Assembly (NCBI GenBank): GCA_023261345.1
Contig: JAHFPE010000026.1
Span: 1-7,829, forward strand
Direction of reading: 5' to 3'
Length of the DNA stretch: 7,829 nucleotides
DNA from: Candidatus Woesearchaeota archaeon
Lineage (GTDB): Archaea; Nanobdellota; Nanobdellia; Woesearchaeales; ARS49
Positions 1-5,748 of this stretch are shown here, one piece after another. A program made the translations under genes and the position numbers. Under the pieces are notes generated by a model. That model saw only the letters and a list, made by a program, of their open reading frames with translations, did not search any database and was not told where the DNA came from. Numbering within the stretch: position 1 is the first letter of the stretch; each line of letters opens with the position of its first letter.

Positions 1-270
1 AAAGAACTACTACTTCATGCGAATGAAAAATTAGTTTATGAGTTTCTTCTTAGGGCAACGCGTTTTCATCATATCGCATATGATAAATATAACCGCGCCA
101 GTGGAAGTTGGGAAGCTGTTGCTAAGAATCTGGGCTATAAACGTTTGGACGAATTACTTGCCGATTCGAGTCCGCGTAGAGAGATTGTCCCTGCAATTCA
201 GGAAATCATTTTTCTTGAAAGAAAAACAGGATTACAGAGCTATACTTACTTGCCAAAAAAAGATGATTGA
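1..270 (+). CDS. 3' end of an unrecognised protein gene (5' end outside window)
   Basis: Frame 1 is open from the first base for 89 codons and ends at a TGA at 268-270. I do not recognise the protein. The visible part is mixed-charge and probably mostly helical: a segment around residues 6-32 rich in aromatic and basic residues (RATRFHHIAYDKY), then 'SWEAVAKNLGYKRLDELL' and a basic/acidic tail ending in PKKDD. No membrane segment or metal motif is visible. Another frame is open at 38-277 but gives a less protein-like sequence with no promoter, so frame 1 is preferred. The gene ends 52 bp before the PPDK-like gene on the same strand. A TATA-like box lies in that gap, so the two need not share a transcript. 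Confidence 0.6.
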   Translation, partial: KELLLHANEKLVYEFLLRATRFHHIAYDKYNRASGSWEAVAKNLGYKRLDELLADSSPRREIVPAIQEIIFLERKTGLQSYTYLPKKDD

Positions 271-278
271 GTCCTGAT

Positions 279-288
279 GTTTATAAAC
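279..288 (+). promoter_or_regulatory. TATA-like box for the PPDK-like gene
   Basis: GTTTATAAAC is a 10-bp perfect palindrome containing an archaeal TATA-like core. It would place transcription start near 310, about 12 nt before the ATG at 323. A GAGAGGT Shine-Dalgarno lies at 308-314, 8 nt before the ATG, so part of the ribosome site would sit at the extreme 5' end of such a transcript. An alternative is readthrough from the upstream gene. Confidence 0.45.
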
Positions 289-322
289 TTCTATTGAATT
301 CACTTAAGAGAGGTCTAATCAA

Positions 323-1969
323 ATGGGAACTACTGATTCAAGAATGATGTCATTGGATGCTATTTTTCGGGAAATTGAGGGTGAGCATACAGGAATATTA
401 ACAAGAATAGAGAACGCAAGTCTCACAGATTTGGGAAGTTTGACAACTCCACAATTTCATTTAGGAGATACGCCTCCGAACCCCATTGCAATTGGGGAGG
501 GAATATCATATGGTGCGATGAGTGGAAAACTGTTTAAAGATTATGGTGTTGCAAGAAAACATGTTCGTTCTGGCGGAACAGTAATATTGTATTTTGATGA
601 TCTTGCCGCAGTATCAACTGAGCGTTATAAAGAAATAAGGAATCTAGGATCTCGAGTTGGTATTATTACTCGACGCGTGAGTTGGGGAAGTCATGCAGCA
701 ATACTTCTTGGAAAGCAAGGAATTCCTATTGTGAGAATTGATGGATTAATTCATAATGGACTTACAAAAGCGTTTTCTATCAATGGAACAAAAATAGATT
801 CTGAAGAAATATCTATTGATGGAAGAACTGGAAAAGTTTATGCAGGTACATTCACCATACTTCCGCCAGTGCTTGGTTCTGAAGTAAAACCTACAGAACC
901 TGACAACGTAGCTAATTATCGAGAAATTCTTTCAGCAGGAGATATTATTCTCAGTAGTGCAGGTGTGCGAGTGATGGTGAATGCGGATGATATTTCGTCA
1001 ATTGAGGCAGCAAGAAAATGGGGAGTAAATGATGTTTCTCTTGTTCGAACTGAACGCGTTATGAGTGAGAATCGCGTTCGTTCGTCTTTTGCATGGTATT
1101 TAAATGAGATAACAAAAGAGCCACGTATTGACACTGCTTCATTTGAAGCGAGAACTGATTTTGTTACAGAATTAAAGGACTATCTCAGAAAACTCTTTGA
1201 AATACAAAAAAATCATTTTCTTCAGATTCGTCTTCTTGATGCGCCACTCCACGAGATTATCTCAGCAGATGATTTTAATAAAAGTTTTCGAGTTAATCCT
1301 GCTCTAGAAGAGCTTATTGAAGAGAAGAGATCTCCTCGAGGCGCGGATTATGTTCGTTGGAAACCAGAAATATACGATGCTCAAATAGAAGCAATATTTT
1401 CTGCAGCAAAAGCGGCTAATTATGGATCTGATCCAATTCGTATTTCCATTCCATTTGTGCGAGACATTGATCAAGTTAGACAAGTTGATCAAATATTACG
1501 ATTAACTAAGGCACGAGAAGAATATAAATCTTTGAATTACGTGTTAGCAGTTACGATTGAAACAGCGCCAGTTTGCCATCCAGAAGTTCTTTCTAAACTA
1601 GTTACGGAATTAAATGTGCTTGATTTTGCGTTTGGAACAAATGATCTTATTCCAAGTCTTAACAGTTCTGGCAATCGTGATTCATTTCAAACTTGTTATG
1701 TGATGGTTGGTCCAGAACCCCGATTGGTAGAAGGAGTCATTTATTATATCAGAGATGCAATTAGTGCAATACGTCTTGCGGGAAAAAACCTTTCCCTCAA
1801 TACAAATATAGGAATTTGTGGAGAGATAAATGACTTCAATTTCAGCCGAGAAAATCTCGGACAATTTGTGACGAGAGCGAATTATTTTGCAGTAGGTAGA
1901 AACCCGCCCATGACGAAACTTCTTCTTGCGAAGACTCTTATTCAGGAATACAGGAAGAATAAACAGTAG
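323..1969 (+). CDS. PPDK/PEP synthase-like protein: phosphohistidine plus PEP-binding domains, no ATP-grasp domain
   Basis: The 548-residue protein aligns by eye with the C-terminal two thirds of pyruvate phosphate dikinase (PPDK). Residues about 55-176 form the swivelling phosphohistidine domain, with His124 in SHAA and the typical 'IDGRTGKVYAG' end. Residues about 200-545 form the PEP/pyruvate-binding TIM barrel: VRTE (241-244), IRLLDAPLHE (302-311, Arg303), PEIYDAQ (348-354), Glu413, FGTNDL (437-442) and Cys499 in GICGE. These match residues used by PPDK to bind PEP/pyruvate. The N-terminal ATP-grasp domain (roughly the first 340-380 residues of full-length enzymes of about 800-870) is absent, and the ATG at 323 has a good Shine-Dalgarno. 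Changes from family consensus: the GG-T before SHAA reads SWG, the RG.R motif reads RGAD (339-342), and the HGG after GICGE is missing. It could be a subunit of a split enzyme, a phosphotransfer protein like enzyme I, or a divergent enzyme. Family membership is firm; activity is not. Confidence 0.85.
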   Translation: MGTTDSRMMSLDAIFREIEGEHTGILTRIENASLTDLGSLTTPQFHLGDTPPNPIAIGEGISYGAMSGKLFKDYGVARKHVRSGGTVILYFDDLAAVSTERYKEIRNLGSRVGIITRRVSWGSHAAILLGKQGIPIVRIDGLIHNGLTKAFSINGTKIDSEEISIDGRTGKVYAGTFTILPPVLGSEVKPTEPDNVANYREILSAGDIILSSAGVRVMVNADDISSIEAARKWGVNDVSLVRTERVMSENRVRSSFAWYLNEITKEPRIDTASFEARTDFVTELKDYLRKLFEIQKNHFLQIRLLDAPLHEIISADDFNKSFRVNPALEELIEEKRSPRGADYVRWKPEIYDAQIEAIFSAAKAANYGSDPIRISIPFVRDIDQVRQVDQILRLTKAREEYKSLNYVLAVTIETAPVCHPEVLSKLVTELNVLDFAFGTNDLIPSLNSSGNRDSFQTCYVMVGPEPRLVEGVIYYIRDAISAIRLAGKNLSLNTNIGICGEINDFNFSRENLGQFVTRANYFAVGRNPPMTKLLLAKTLIQEYRKNKQ

Positions 1970-1981
1970 AGAATTAGGTTG

Positions 1982-2008
1982 AAAAAAGACAAGTCTTCTT
2001 GGTCTTGT
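1982..2008 (-). terminator. Possible terminator of the AbrB-PhoU gene
   Basis: Read on the minus strand, a weak 5-bp stem (ACAAG/CTTGT, 10-nt loop; plus-strand 1989-2008) is followed after one base by six T (plus-strand A-run 1982-1987). It begins just past the TAG of the minus-strand gene, in the 42-bp gap between two convergent genes. The T-run alone may suffice in archaea; the stem is too short to be convincing. Confidence 0.4.
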
Positions 2009-2011
2009 AAT

Positions 2012-2953
2012 CTAATATTCCAGTGCAATTCTTGCATTCGTAAGGTTGAGAATGTGTTCAAAAATCTGTTCCATATTACTCAAAAAAGAAAGCTCATTCT
2101 TTTTCATTTTCTTTTGCGCAACAATTATTTGCTTAAGAAACGTATGCCTTTGCTTATTTAGTTCAGAGACTTTTTCAAGCTTAAAATCGTAATATAACTC
2201 GTAAAATGTATGAAATGATTTGCTGATGCTTGCACAAATGGAAATTCCCTGCTCTGAAGGATGAATTTTTTCTTCTATAATGATGCGGGAATTGTATTTT
2301 AGAAAGTCCATCATGGTATCAAGTACTTCAAGAATGTGATAGATGGTATTTGTTTTACGATGATCAGGATATCCAAGTTTGTTCACCAAACGCTGACAAT
2401 AAACAATAAGTTTAGTTATGGCATCATGTTTTTGTTGAATCGTGTTCAATAAAGAATAGTTCCTTGTTTCATACCCTTCTATGAGCTCTTTTATTGTTTC
2501 ATCAAAGATGAGAAAGGTTCTTCGTAGCATCGTATCAAATACTTTAGCAGTGTCCTCGGATATAGTACGTATAATACAATGATCAATTCTGCGCGTAAAA
2601 ATTTCTACACCATTTAGTCGCGAGACTTCTGTTGCAAGAACATCAACTATTTGCTCAGGTTTATCAGTTCTGAAATTCAAACATTCTGGATGTTTAAACC
2701 ATAACGTTATGTCATCATAACCATTTTTGTAAAGTGCGCGTAAAAGAAACATCATCATATCTCTATCGAGCGCAGAAATATCGACAGTGATTTTTCCCAT
2801 TTCCTGCTTGCGTTCAGTACTTATGATGAGTCTACTTCCTTCTTCAACTACGTCTAATTCATCACCCTTCTTAATTCCGTACTGAACCGCCCACTTCCTT
2901 GGTAAACTCACCAGCTGTGTTGATTCAGCAATCTGAATAACTTTTCTTCTCAT
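2012..2953 (-). CDS. AbrB/SpoVT DNA-binding domain fused to PhoU-like domain; probable phosphate-type regulator
   Basis: From the ATG at 2953 (minus strand) the protein has 313 residues. Residues 1-46 form a swapped-hairpin AbrB/SpoVT domain: 'RKVIQIAESTQLVSLPRKWA' followed by GIKKGDELDVVEEGSRLII. Residues about 53-125 are a short alpha/beta linker, and about 130-313 are a long helical region resembling PhoU (for instance 'DETIKELIEGYETRNYSLLN'). Archaeal proteins with this architecture are annotated as phosphate uptake regulators. No phosphate transporter or kinase gene lies nearby, so the signal sensed is inferred only from the family. An in-frame ATG at 3019 would add 22 residues. I prefer 2953 because the protein then begins right at the AbrB domain and a TATA-like box lies 26 nt upstream, fitting a leaderless mRNA. 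Confidence 0.8.
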   Translation of the reverse strand: MRRKVIQIAESTQLVSLPRKWAVQYGIKKGDELDVVEEGSRLIISTERKQEMGKITVDISALDRDMMMFLLRALYKNGYDDITLWFKHPECLNFRTDKPEQIVDVLATEVSRLNGVEIFTRRIDHCIIRTISEDTAKVFDTMLRRTFLIFDETIKELIEGYETRNYSLLNTIQQKHDAITKLIVYCQRLVNKLGYPDHRKTNTIYHILEVLDTMMDFLKYNSRIIIEEKIHPSEQGISICASISKSFHTFYELYYDFKLEKVSELNKQRHTFLKQIIVAQKKMKKNELSFLSNMEQIFEHILNLTNARIALEY

Positions 2954-2974
2954 TCGTTCTTGTAATGAATCTGA

Positions 2975-2983
2975 CTTTATAAT
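2975..2983 (-). promoter_or_regulatory. TATA-like box for the AbrB-PhoU gene
   Basis: On the minus strand the sequence reads ATTATAAAG. Its centre is about 26 nt upstream of the ATG at 2953, the spacing expected when transcription starts at the start codon. No Shine-Dalgarno precedes that ATG. The box lies inside the longer reading frame that starts at 3019, which argues against that longer start. Confidence 0.5.
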
Positions 2984-3038
2984 GTTTATGGCTTTTATCT
3001 CGTATTGCTTATAATACATATAAATTATCAGCGCAATC

Positions 3039-3046
3039 TATAAAAT
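3039..3046 (+). promoter_or_regulatory. TATA-like box for the small acidic protein gene
   Basis: TATAAAAT here predicts a transcription start near 3068. The leader would be about 16 nt and would contain GGAGGTG (3071-3077), which ends 6 nt before the ATG at 3084. Promoter and ribosome site therefore agree on the same start. The box lies about 60 bp from the oppositely directed box at 2975-2983. Confidence 0.55.
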
Positions 3047-3083
3047 AAACTAGAAGAAAGCAATCTTCGTGGAGGTGGGGTGT

Positions 3084-3329
3084 ATGATGCGGAAGAACAA
3101 TTGGTATGAATTGTTAGATCCATCAGCAGGACCACAAATCCAGCTTCCTGAAATGGGCTGGGATGAAGAATTAGATACGTTAGGTCCAATACAGGAGTGG
3201 GACCAAGAAGATATTGAAGAAGCAAGAGAAGAACTGGAAGCAGAGCTATTAGAAGAAATGAAACCAGGAGAGCTCGCGTTTTGGGAAGGAGAGCAAGACG
3301 CAGAACAACTCAAAGAAGAACCAGAATAA
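3084..3329 (+). CDS. Small acidic protein, function unknown
   Basis: This 81-residue protein has a strong Shine-Dalgarno, GGAGGTG, 6 nt upstream of ATG 3084. A second ATG follows at once at 3087, and a GTG at 3069 is ruled out because it overlaps the ribosome site. The N-terminus is mixed (MMRKNNWYELLDPSAGP). The rest is rich in Glu and Asp, with a likely amphipathic helix at about 41-60 (DQEDIEEAREELEAELLEEM) and scattered Trp at 7, 26, 39 and 67. No membrane segment, cysteine or known motif is visible. Highly acidic small proteins may be protein-binding or nucleic-acid mimics, but nothing here shows it. It is transcribed divergently from the AbrB-PhoU gene, so that regulator might control it. 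Confidence 0.65.
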   Translation: MMRKNNWYELLDPSAGPQIQLPEMGWDEELDTLGPIQEWDQEDIEEAREELEAELLEEMKPGELAFWEGEQDAEQLKEEPE

Positions 3330-3342
3330 AAAGGAAACAACA

Positions 3343-3459
3343 ATGAATTGTGTGTCGTGCACTTGGAGGGAAACTGCGTTTGCTGAGCTATACCATTACG
3401 GAGCTGGGGACGCAGGCACGACAACAAAGGAAAATTCGACAAGTCATCGAAAAAAATAA
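3343..3459 (+). CDS. Possible 38-residue protein with one CxxC
   Basis: An ATG at 3343 preceded by AAGGA (3331-3335, 7 nt spacing) opens 38 codons ending at TAA 3457-3459. It begins 13 bp after the stop of the acidic protein gene. The product starts MNCVSC, giving a single CxxC, and ends with a Thr/Ser/Lys-rich tail. One CxxC alone does not make a zinc ribbon. The same bases form long inverted repeats and are unusually GC-rich, so a structured RNA is an equal or better explanation. Confidence 0.25.
   Translation: MNCVSCTWRETAFAELYHYGAGDAGTTTKENSTSHRKK
3353..3423 (+). ncRNA. Candidate structured RNA upstream of a strong terminator
   Basis: An 8-bp stem (TGTCGTGC 3353-3360 with GCACGACA 3416-3423) encloses a 6-bp stem (CTGCGT 3374-3379 with ACGCAG 3410-3415). 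The 3' strands are contiguous, and the 5' strands are separated by a 13-nt bulge. A short AGCT/AGCT stem (3386-3389 with 3402-3405) closes a 12-nt loop. By my count 3351-3420 is about 57% G+C, well above the neighbouring genes. A strong terminator hairpin follows at 3492-3529. It could be an RNA made from the tail of the preceding transcript or a chance feature of a short gene. I match it to no known RNA family. Confidence 0.3.
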
Positions 3460-3491
3460 ATCACAGTCTTCACTCACTGAACTGACAGGAA

Positions 3492-3529
3492 CGTCGCTGG
3501 CCTCTCCCGGGCTGGCGACGGTCTTTTTT
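3492..3529 (+). terminator. Strong hairpin plus T-run terminator
   Basis: The stem starts CGTCGC (3492-3497) and ends GCGACG (3515-3520). It extends inward through GG/CC and wobble pairs to about 12 bp with a 5-nt CTCCC loop, and TC then six T (3524-3529) follow. This is a textbook intrinsic-type terminator on the plus strand, and it separates the acidic-protein unit from archease. Such a stable hairpin is more bacterial-looking than the bare T-tracts that dominate archaeal termination. Confidence 0.65.
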
Positions 3530-3546
3530 AATATTCTACATTTCGC

Positions 3547-3560
3547 AAATGTTAACATTT
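3547..3560. promoter_or_regulatory. 14-bp perfect palindrome at the archease promoter (possible operator)
   Basis: AAATGTTAACATTT is identical to its own reverse complement. Its 3' end overlaps the TATA-like box at 3558-3565, so a dimeric protein bound here would be placed to block or modulate TBP/TFB binding. AT-rich sequence makes short palindromes common, but 14 bp without a mismatch at this exact place is notable. Confidence 0.4.
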
Positions 3561-3565
3561 AATAA
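3558..3565 (+). promoter_or_regulatory. TATA-like box for archease
   Basis: TTTAATAA is centred about 26 nt before the ATG at 3588, the spacing expected for a leaderless transcript. The ATG at 3582 would be only about 20 nt away. This box is the main reason for choosing 3588. Confidence 0.45.
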
Positions 3566-3587
3566 CTTGTATCGAGTACAAATGCAC

Positions 3588-4028
3588 ATGCCATTTCGTT
3601 TTTTGGACAATATTACAAGGGCAGACGTAGCAGTTGAAGCAACAGCACGAACACGCGGAGCTCTTCTTGCACAAGCAGGACTTGCTCTTGCAACAGTGCA
3701 GGTAGAGCTTTCTTCGGTAAAGAATAAAATGACGAGAACTTTCACACTTCAAGCAACTAGTGAAGAGCAATTACTGGTTAGATTTTTGAGCGAACTCCTG
3801 TATTTCAAAGATGCAGAACACCTGATTTTTAGCAGGCTCAATTCTCGAGTAAAAACAAACAAACACAAAAACTCCAAAGATACATACTCTGCAACATGCA
3901 CTGCAGGAGGAGCAAGAATAAATAATAACATGGTACTTGGAACTGATGTGAAAGGAATCACCATGCACAAACTACGAATTGCAAAAAAAGGAAATGTATG
4001 GACTGCGAGATTTGTGGTGGATGTTTAG
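3588..4028 (+). CDS. Archease, activator of the RtcB tRNA-splicing ligase
   Basis: The 146-residue protein matches archease in length (about 140) and pattern. It has an N-terminal 'FRFLDNITRADVAVEA', corresponding to the family FLDHTADIGI start. The middle helix 'LLVRFLSELLYFKDAEHLIF' matches the usual LL.FLNELL pattern, and the C-terminal 'VKGITMHKLRIAKKGNVW' ends in VVDV. Archease binds a metal through acidic residues and speeds guanylylation and turnover of RtcB, whose gene follows. Asp13 and Asp145 are candidates for the conserved metal-binding acids. The HTAD stretch is altered: His is replaced by Asn8 and two residues appear inserted before the Asp. Starts at 3549 and 3582 would add 13 or 2 residues; 3588 agrees with the promoter and with the family N-terminus. 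Confidence 0.85.
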   Translation: MPFRFLDNITRADVAVEATARTRGALLAQAGLALATVQVELSSVKNKMTRTFTLQATSEEQLLVRFLSELLYFKDAEHLIFSRLNSRVKTNKHKNSKDTYSATCTAGGARINNNMVLGTDVKGITMHKLRIAKKGNVWTARFVVDV

Positions 4029-4034
4029 TACATA

Positions 4035-4199
4035 GCGATATTGAAAAGTTCGGCACTGTCTCACCCTTCTTGTCGGGGTCCAGCGTTCTAAATTAAGTGC
4101 CAACTACGCCTTTCCAGTCACGAAGCTTCCCTTGGCGTCCTACCATACATCACAACAACACTTCCCCCAATAGTCAAGAAGGGATCTTTTCAATATCGC
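4035..4199. ncRNA. Nested long inverted repeats between archease and rtcB: candidate structured RNA or mobile-element remnant
   Basis: A 14-bp perfect inverted repeat (GCGATATTGAAAAG 4035-4048 with CTTTTCAATATCGC 4186-4199) encloses a second, 9-bp perfect one (CCCTTCTTG 4064-4072 with CAAGAAGGG 4175-4183) and a G4/C4 pairing (4075-4078 with about 4165-4168). An ACGCC/GGCGT hairpin (4106-4110, 4134-4138) sits inside. GGCACT (4052-4057) can also pair with AGTGCC (4096-4101), which would cross the second stem as a pseudoknot. The interior is about 56% G+C, and no credible reading frame crosses it. Strand is undetermined because the pairing is symmetric. I see none of the conserved blocks of RNase P or SRP RNA. 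A MITE-like element is the main alternative; no clear target-site duplication is visible. Confidence 0.45.
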
Positions 4200-4215
4200 C
4201 TAGCAAAGCGAAGCT

Positions 4216-4223
4216 CTATAAAC
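4216..4223 (+). promoter_or_regulatory. TATA-like box for rtcB
   Basis: CTATAAAC is centred about 26 nt before position 4246, giving an 11-nt leader before the rtcB ATG at 4257. GGTG at 4248-4251 could act as a short Shine-Dalgarno with 5 nt spacing. The near-symmetric box could also fire leftwards into the element at 4035-4199. Confidence 0.45.
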
Positions 4224-4256
4224 TAACACTCTTTATTTCTGCATCGTGGTGCGTCT

Positions 4257-5705
4257 ATGAATTCAAAAATCCTTACACAAGTTAATGACGTCACATGGGA
4301 TCTTCCAGCAACATTCAAGAAAGGAATGCTTGTTCCAGGAAGGATCATTGCAACAAAGCATTTGCTTGAACAAATGGATGATCACGTGCTTGATCAACTC
4401 GCAAATGTCGCGTGCCTTCCTGGCATTATTAATTATGCGTTCTGTATGCCTGATGGACATTCAGGATATGGATTCCCGATAGGGGGCGTTGCTGCAATGA
4501 ACATGGAAACAGGAGTTATTTCTCCTGGGGGAATTGGGTTTGATATAAACTGCGGAATGAGATTGTGTACGACAAATCTTAAAACAAAAGAAGTTCTTCC
4601 AAAAATTCGCGAACTTGTTGATAGCTTATTCAAACGAGTACCTCCGGGAGTTGGAGGCGGGGGGCTATTTAAACCAACGAAGAACCAACTTCTTGAAATC
4701 ATACAAGAAGGAAGCAAATGGTGCGTTGAAAACGGATTTGCAGAAGAACAAGATATTTCTGCAACAGAGGAAGAAGGTCAAATCAAAGACGCAACTCCAG
4801 ATACTGTTAGCGAGAAAGCAATCAAACGCGGACTTGGACAATTAGGAACACTTGGTTCAGGAAATCATTACCTTGAAATACAAACTGTTGGAACAAACGG
4901 GATTCTCGAGAAGAAAACTGCAAATGCACTCGGCTTTGAAAAAGACACTGTTGCGATCATGGTACATTGTGGAAGCCGAGGATTCGGCCACCAAATCGCA
5001 AGCGACTACCTTGAAGTTTTTTCTAGCGCAATGAAAAAGTACAATCTTCACGTCACAGATAGAGAACTTGCCTGTGCACCATTCTCAAGCAAAGAAGGAC
5101 AAGAATACTTCGGCGCAATGGCTTGCGCTGCAAACTTTGCATTTGTAAATAGACAAATAATCTTGCACAGAATACGAGAATGCTTTAGCAATGTTTTTGG
5201 CAAAAGCGCAAGCGAACTTGGCATGGAACTTGTGTATGATGTGTGTCACAATATTGCAAAACAGGAATTTCACGAAGTGAACGGCAAAAAAACAGAACTT
5301 CTTGTGCATAGAAAAGGAGCAACACGCGCATTCGGCCCATCACGAATAGAACTTGACAAAAGATTCCGCAAAACAGGACAACCAATCATTATCGGTGGAA
5401 GCATGGAAACAGGAAGCTATCTTCTCGTTGGAAGAGACGGCTCATCACAAACGTGGGCAAGCAGTTCACATGGCGCCGGACGAACCATGTCACGTAGCGA
5501 AGCAAAACAACGAATCAGCGGGCAAGAACTGCAAAGGACAATGGAACGAAACGGCATTTACGTGAAGACAGCGTCATACTCGGGTCTCGCAGAGGAAGCT
5601 GGCTTTGCATACAAAAACGTATCAGAAGTTGTAAACACAATGGCTGCAGCAGATGTATCAATACCAGTAGTTAGTCTCAAACCACTAGGAAATGTCAAAG
5701 GATAA
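4257..5705 (+). CDS. rtcB: RtcB, RNA 3'-phosphate/5'-hydroxyl ligase (tRNA splicing and RNA repair)
   Basis: The 482-residue protein matches archaeal RtcB in length (about 480) and throughout. RtcB joins RNA 2',3'-cyclic phosphate or 3'-phosphate ends to 5'-OH ends using GTP and Mn2+, and completes tRNA splicing after intron excision. All active-site residues are visible: Asp96 and Cys99 in FDINCG (95-100), His204 in GSGNH, His237 in VHCGSRG, His331 in CHNIAK and the guanylylated His405 in SSSHGAGR. PDGHSGYGFPIGG (65-77) is a further family signature. Residues 170-185 are an acidic, variable segment. No intein interrupts it, although inteins occur in some archaeal RtcBs. It lies 228 bp downstream of archease, its cofactor, and 43 bp upstream of a HAD phosphatase gene. 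Confidence 0.97.
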   Translation: MNSKILTQVNDVTWDLPATFKKGMLVPGRIIATKHLLEQMDDHVLDQLANVACLPGIINYAFCMPDGHSGYGFPIGGVAAMNMETGVISPGGIGFDINCGMRLCTTNLKTKEVLPKIRELVDSLFKRVPPGVGGGGLFKPTKNQLLEIIQEGSKWCVENGFAEEQDISATEEEGQIKDATPDTVSEKAIKRGLGQLGTLGSGNHYLEIQTVGTNGILEKKTANALGFEKDTVAIMVHCGSRGFGHQIASDYLEVFSSAMKKYNLHVTDRELACAPFSSKEGQEYFGAMACAANFAFVNRQIILHRIRECFSNVFGKSASELGMELVYDVCHNIAKQEFHEVNGKKTELLVHRKGATRAFGPSRIELDKRFRKTGQPIIIGGSMETGSYLLVGRDGSSQTWASSSHGAGRTMSRSEAKQRISGQELQRTMERNGIYVKTASYSGLAEEAGFAYKNVSEVVNTMAAADVSIPVVSLKPLGNVKG

Positions 5706-5748
5706 ATTGAGCGAAAATGCATGATGAAATTAGATGTGAAACCAACCA

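Noticed and set aside
38..277. 79-codon plus-strand frame over the first gene fragment
   Set aside because: Frame 1 through the same bases is open to the window edge with more natural protein composition and no need for a start. This one has no ribosome site or promoter.
2954..3019. 22-residue N-terminal extension of the AbrB-PhoU protein
   Set aside because: The AbrB domain starts at the ATG at 2953, which has a TATA-like box 26 nt upstream lying inside this extension. A TATA-like sequence also precedes 3019, so the choice is probable, not certain.
3050..3442. 130-codon minus-strand frame opposite the acidic protein gene
   Set aside because: Ser/Cys/Pro-rich composition is the antisense shadow of Glu-rich codons. 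The plus-strand gene has a strong ribosome site.
3350..3562. 70-codon plus-strand frame starting at a GTG
   Set aside because: It runs straight through the terminator hairpin and into the archease promoter and has no ribosome site.
4035..4199. RNase P RNA, SRP RNA or a known riboswitch
   Set aside because: I looked on both strands for their conserved blocks (RNase P CR-I, the SRP helix-8 motif, the thiamine and cobalamin boxes) and found none.
4097..4285. 62-codon plus-strand frame in the archease-rtcB gap
   Set aside because: It lies across the inverted-repeat element and the rtcB start, has no ribosome site, and its composition is not protein-like.
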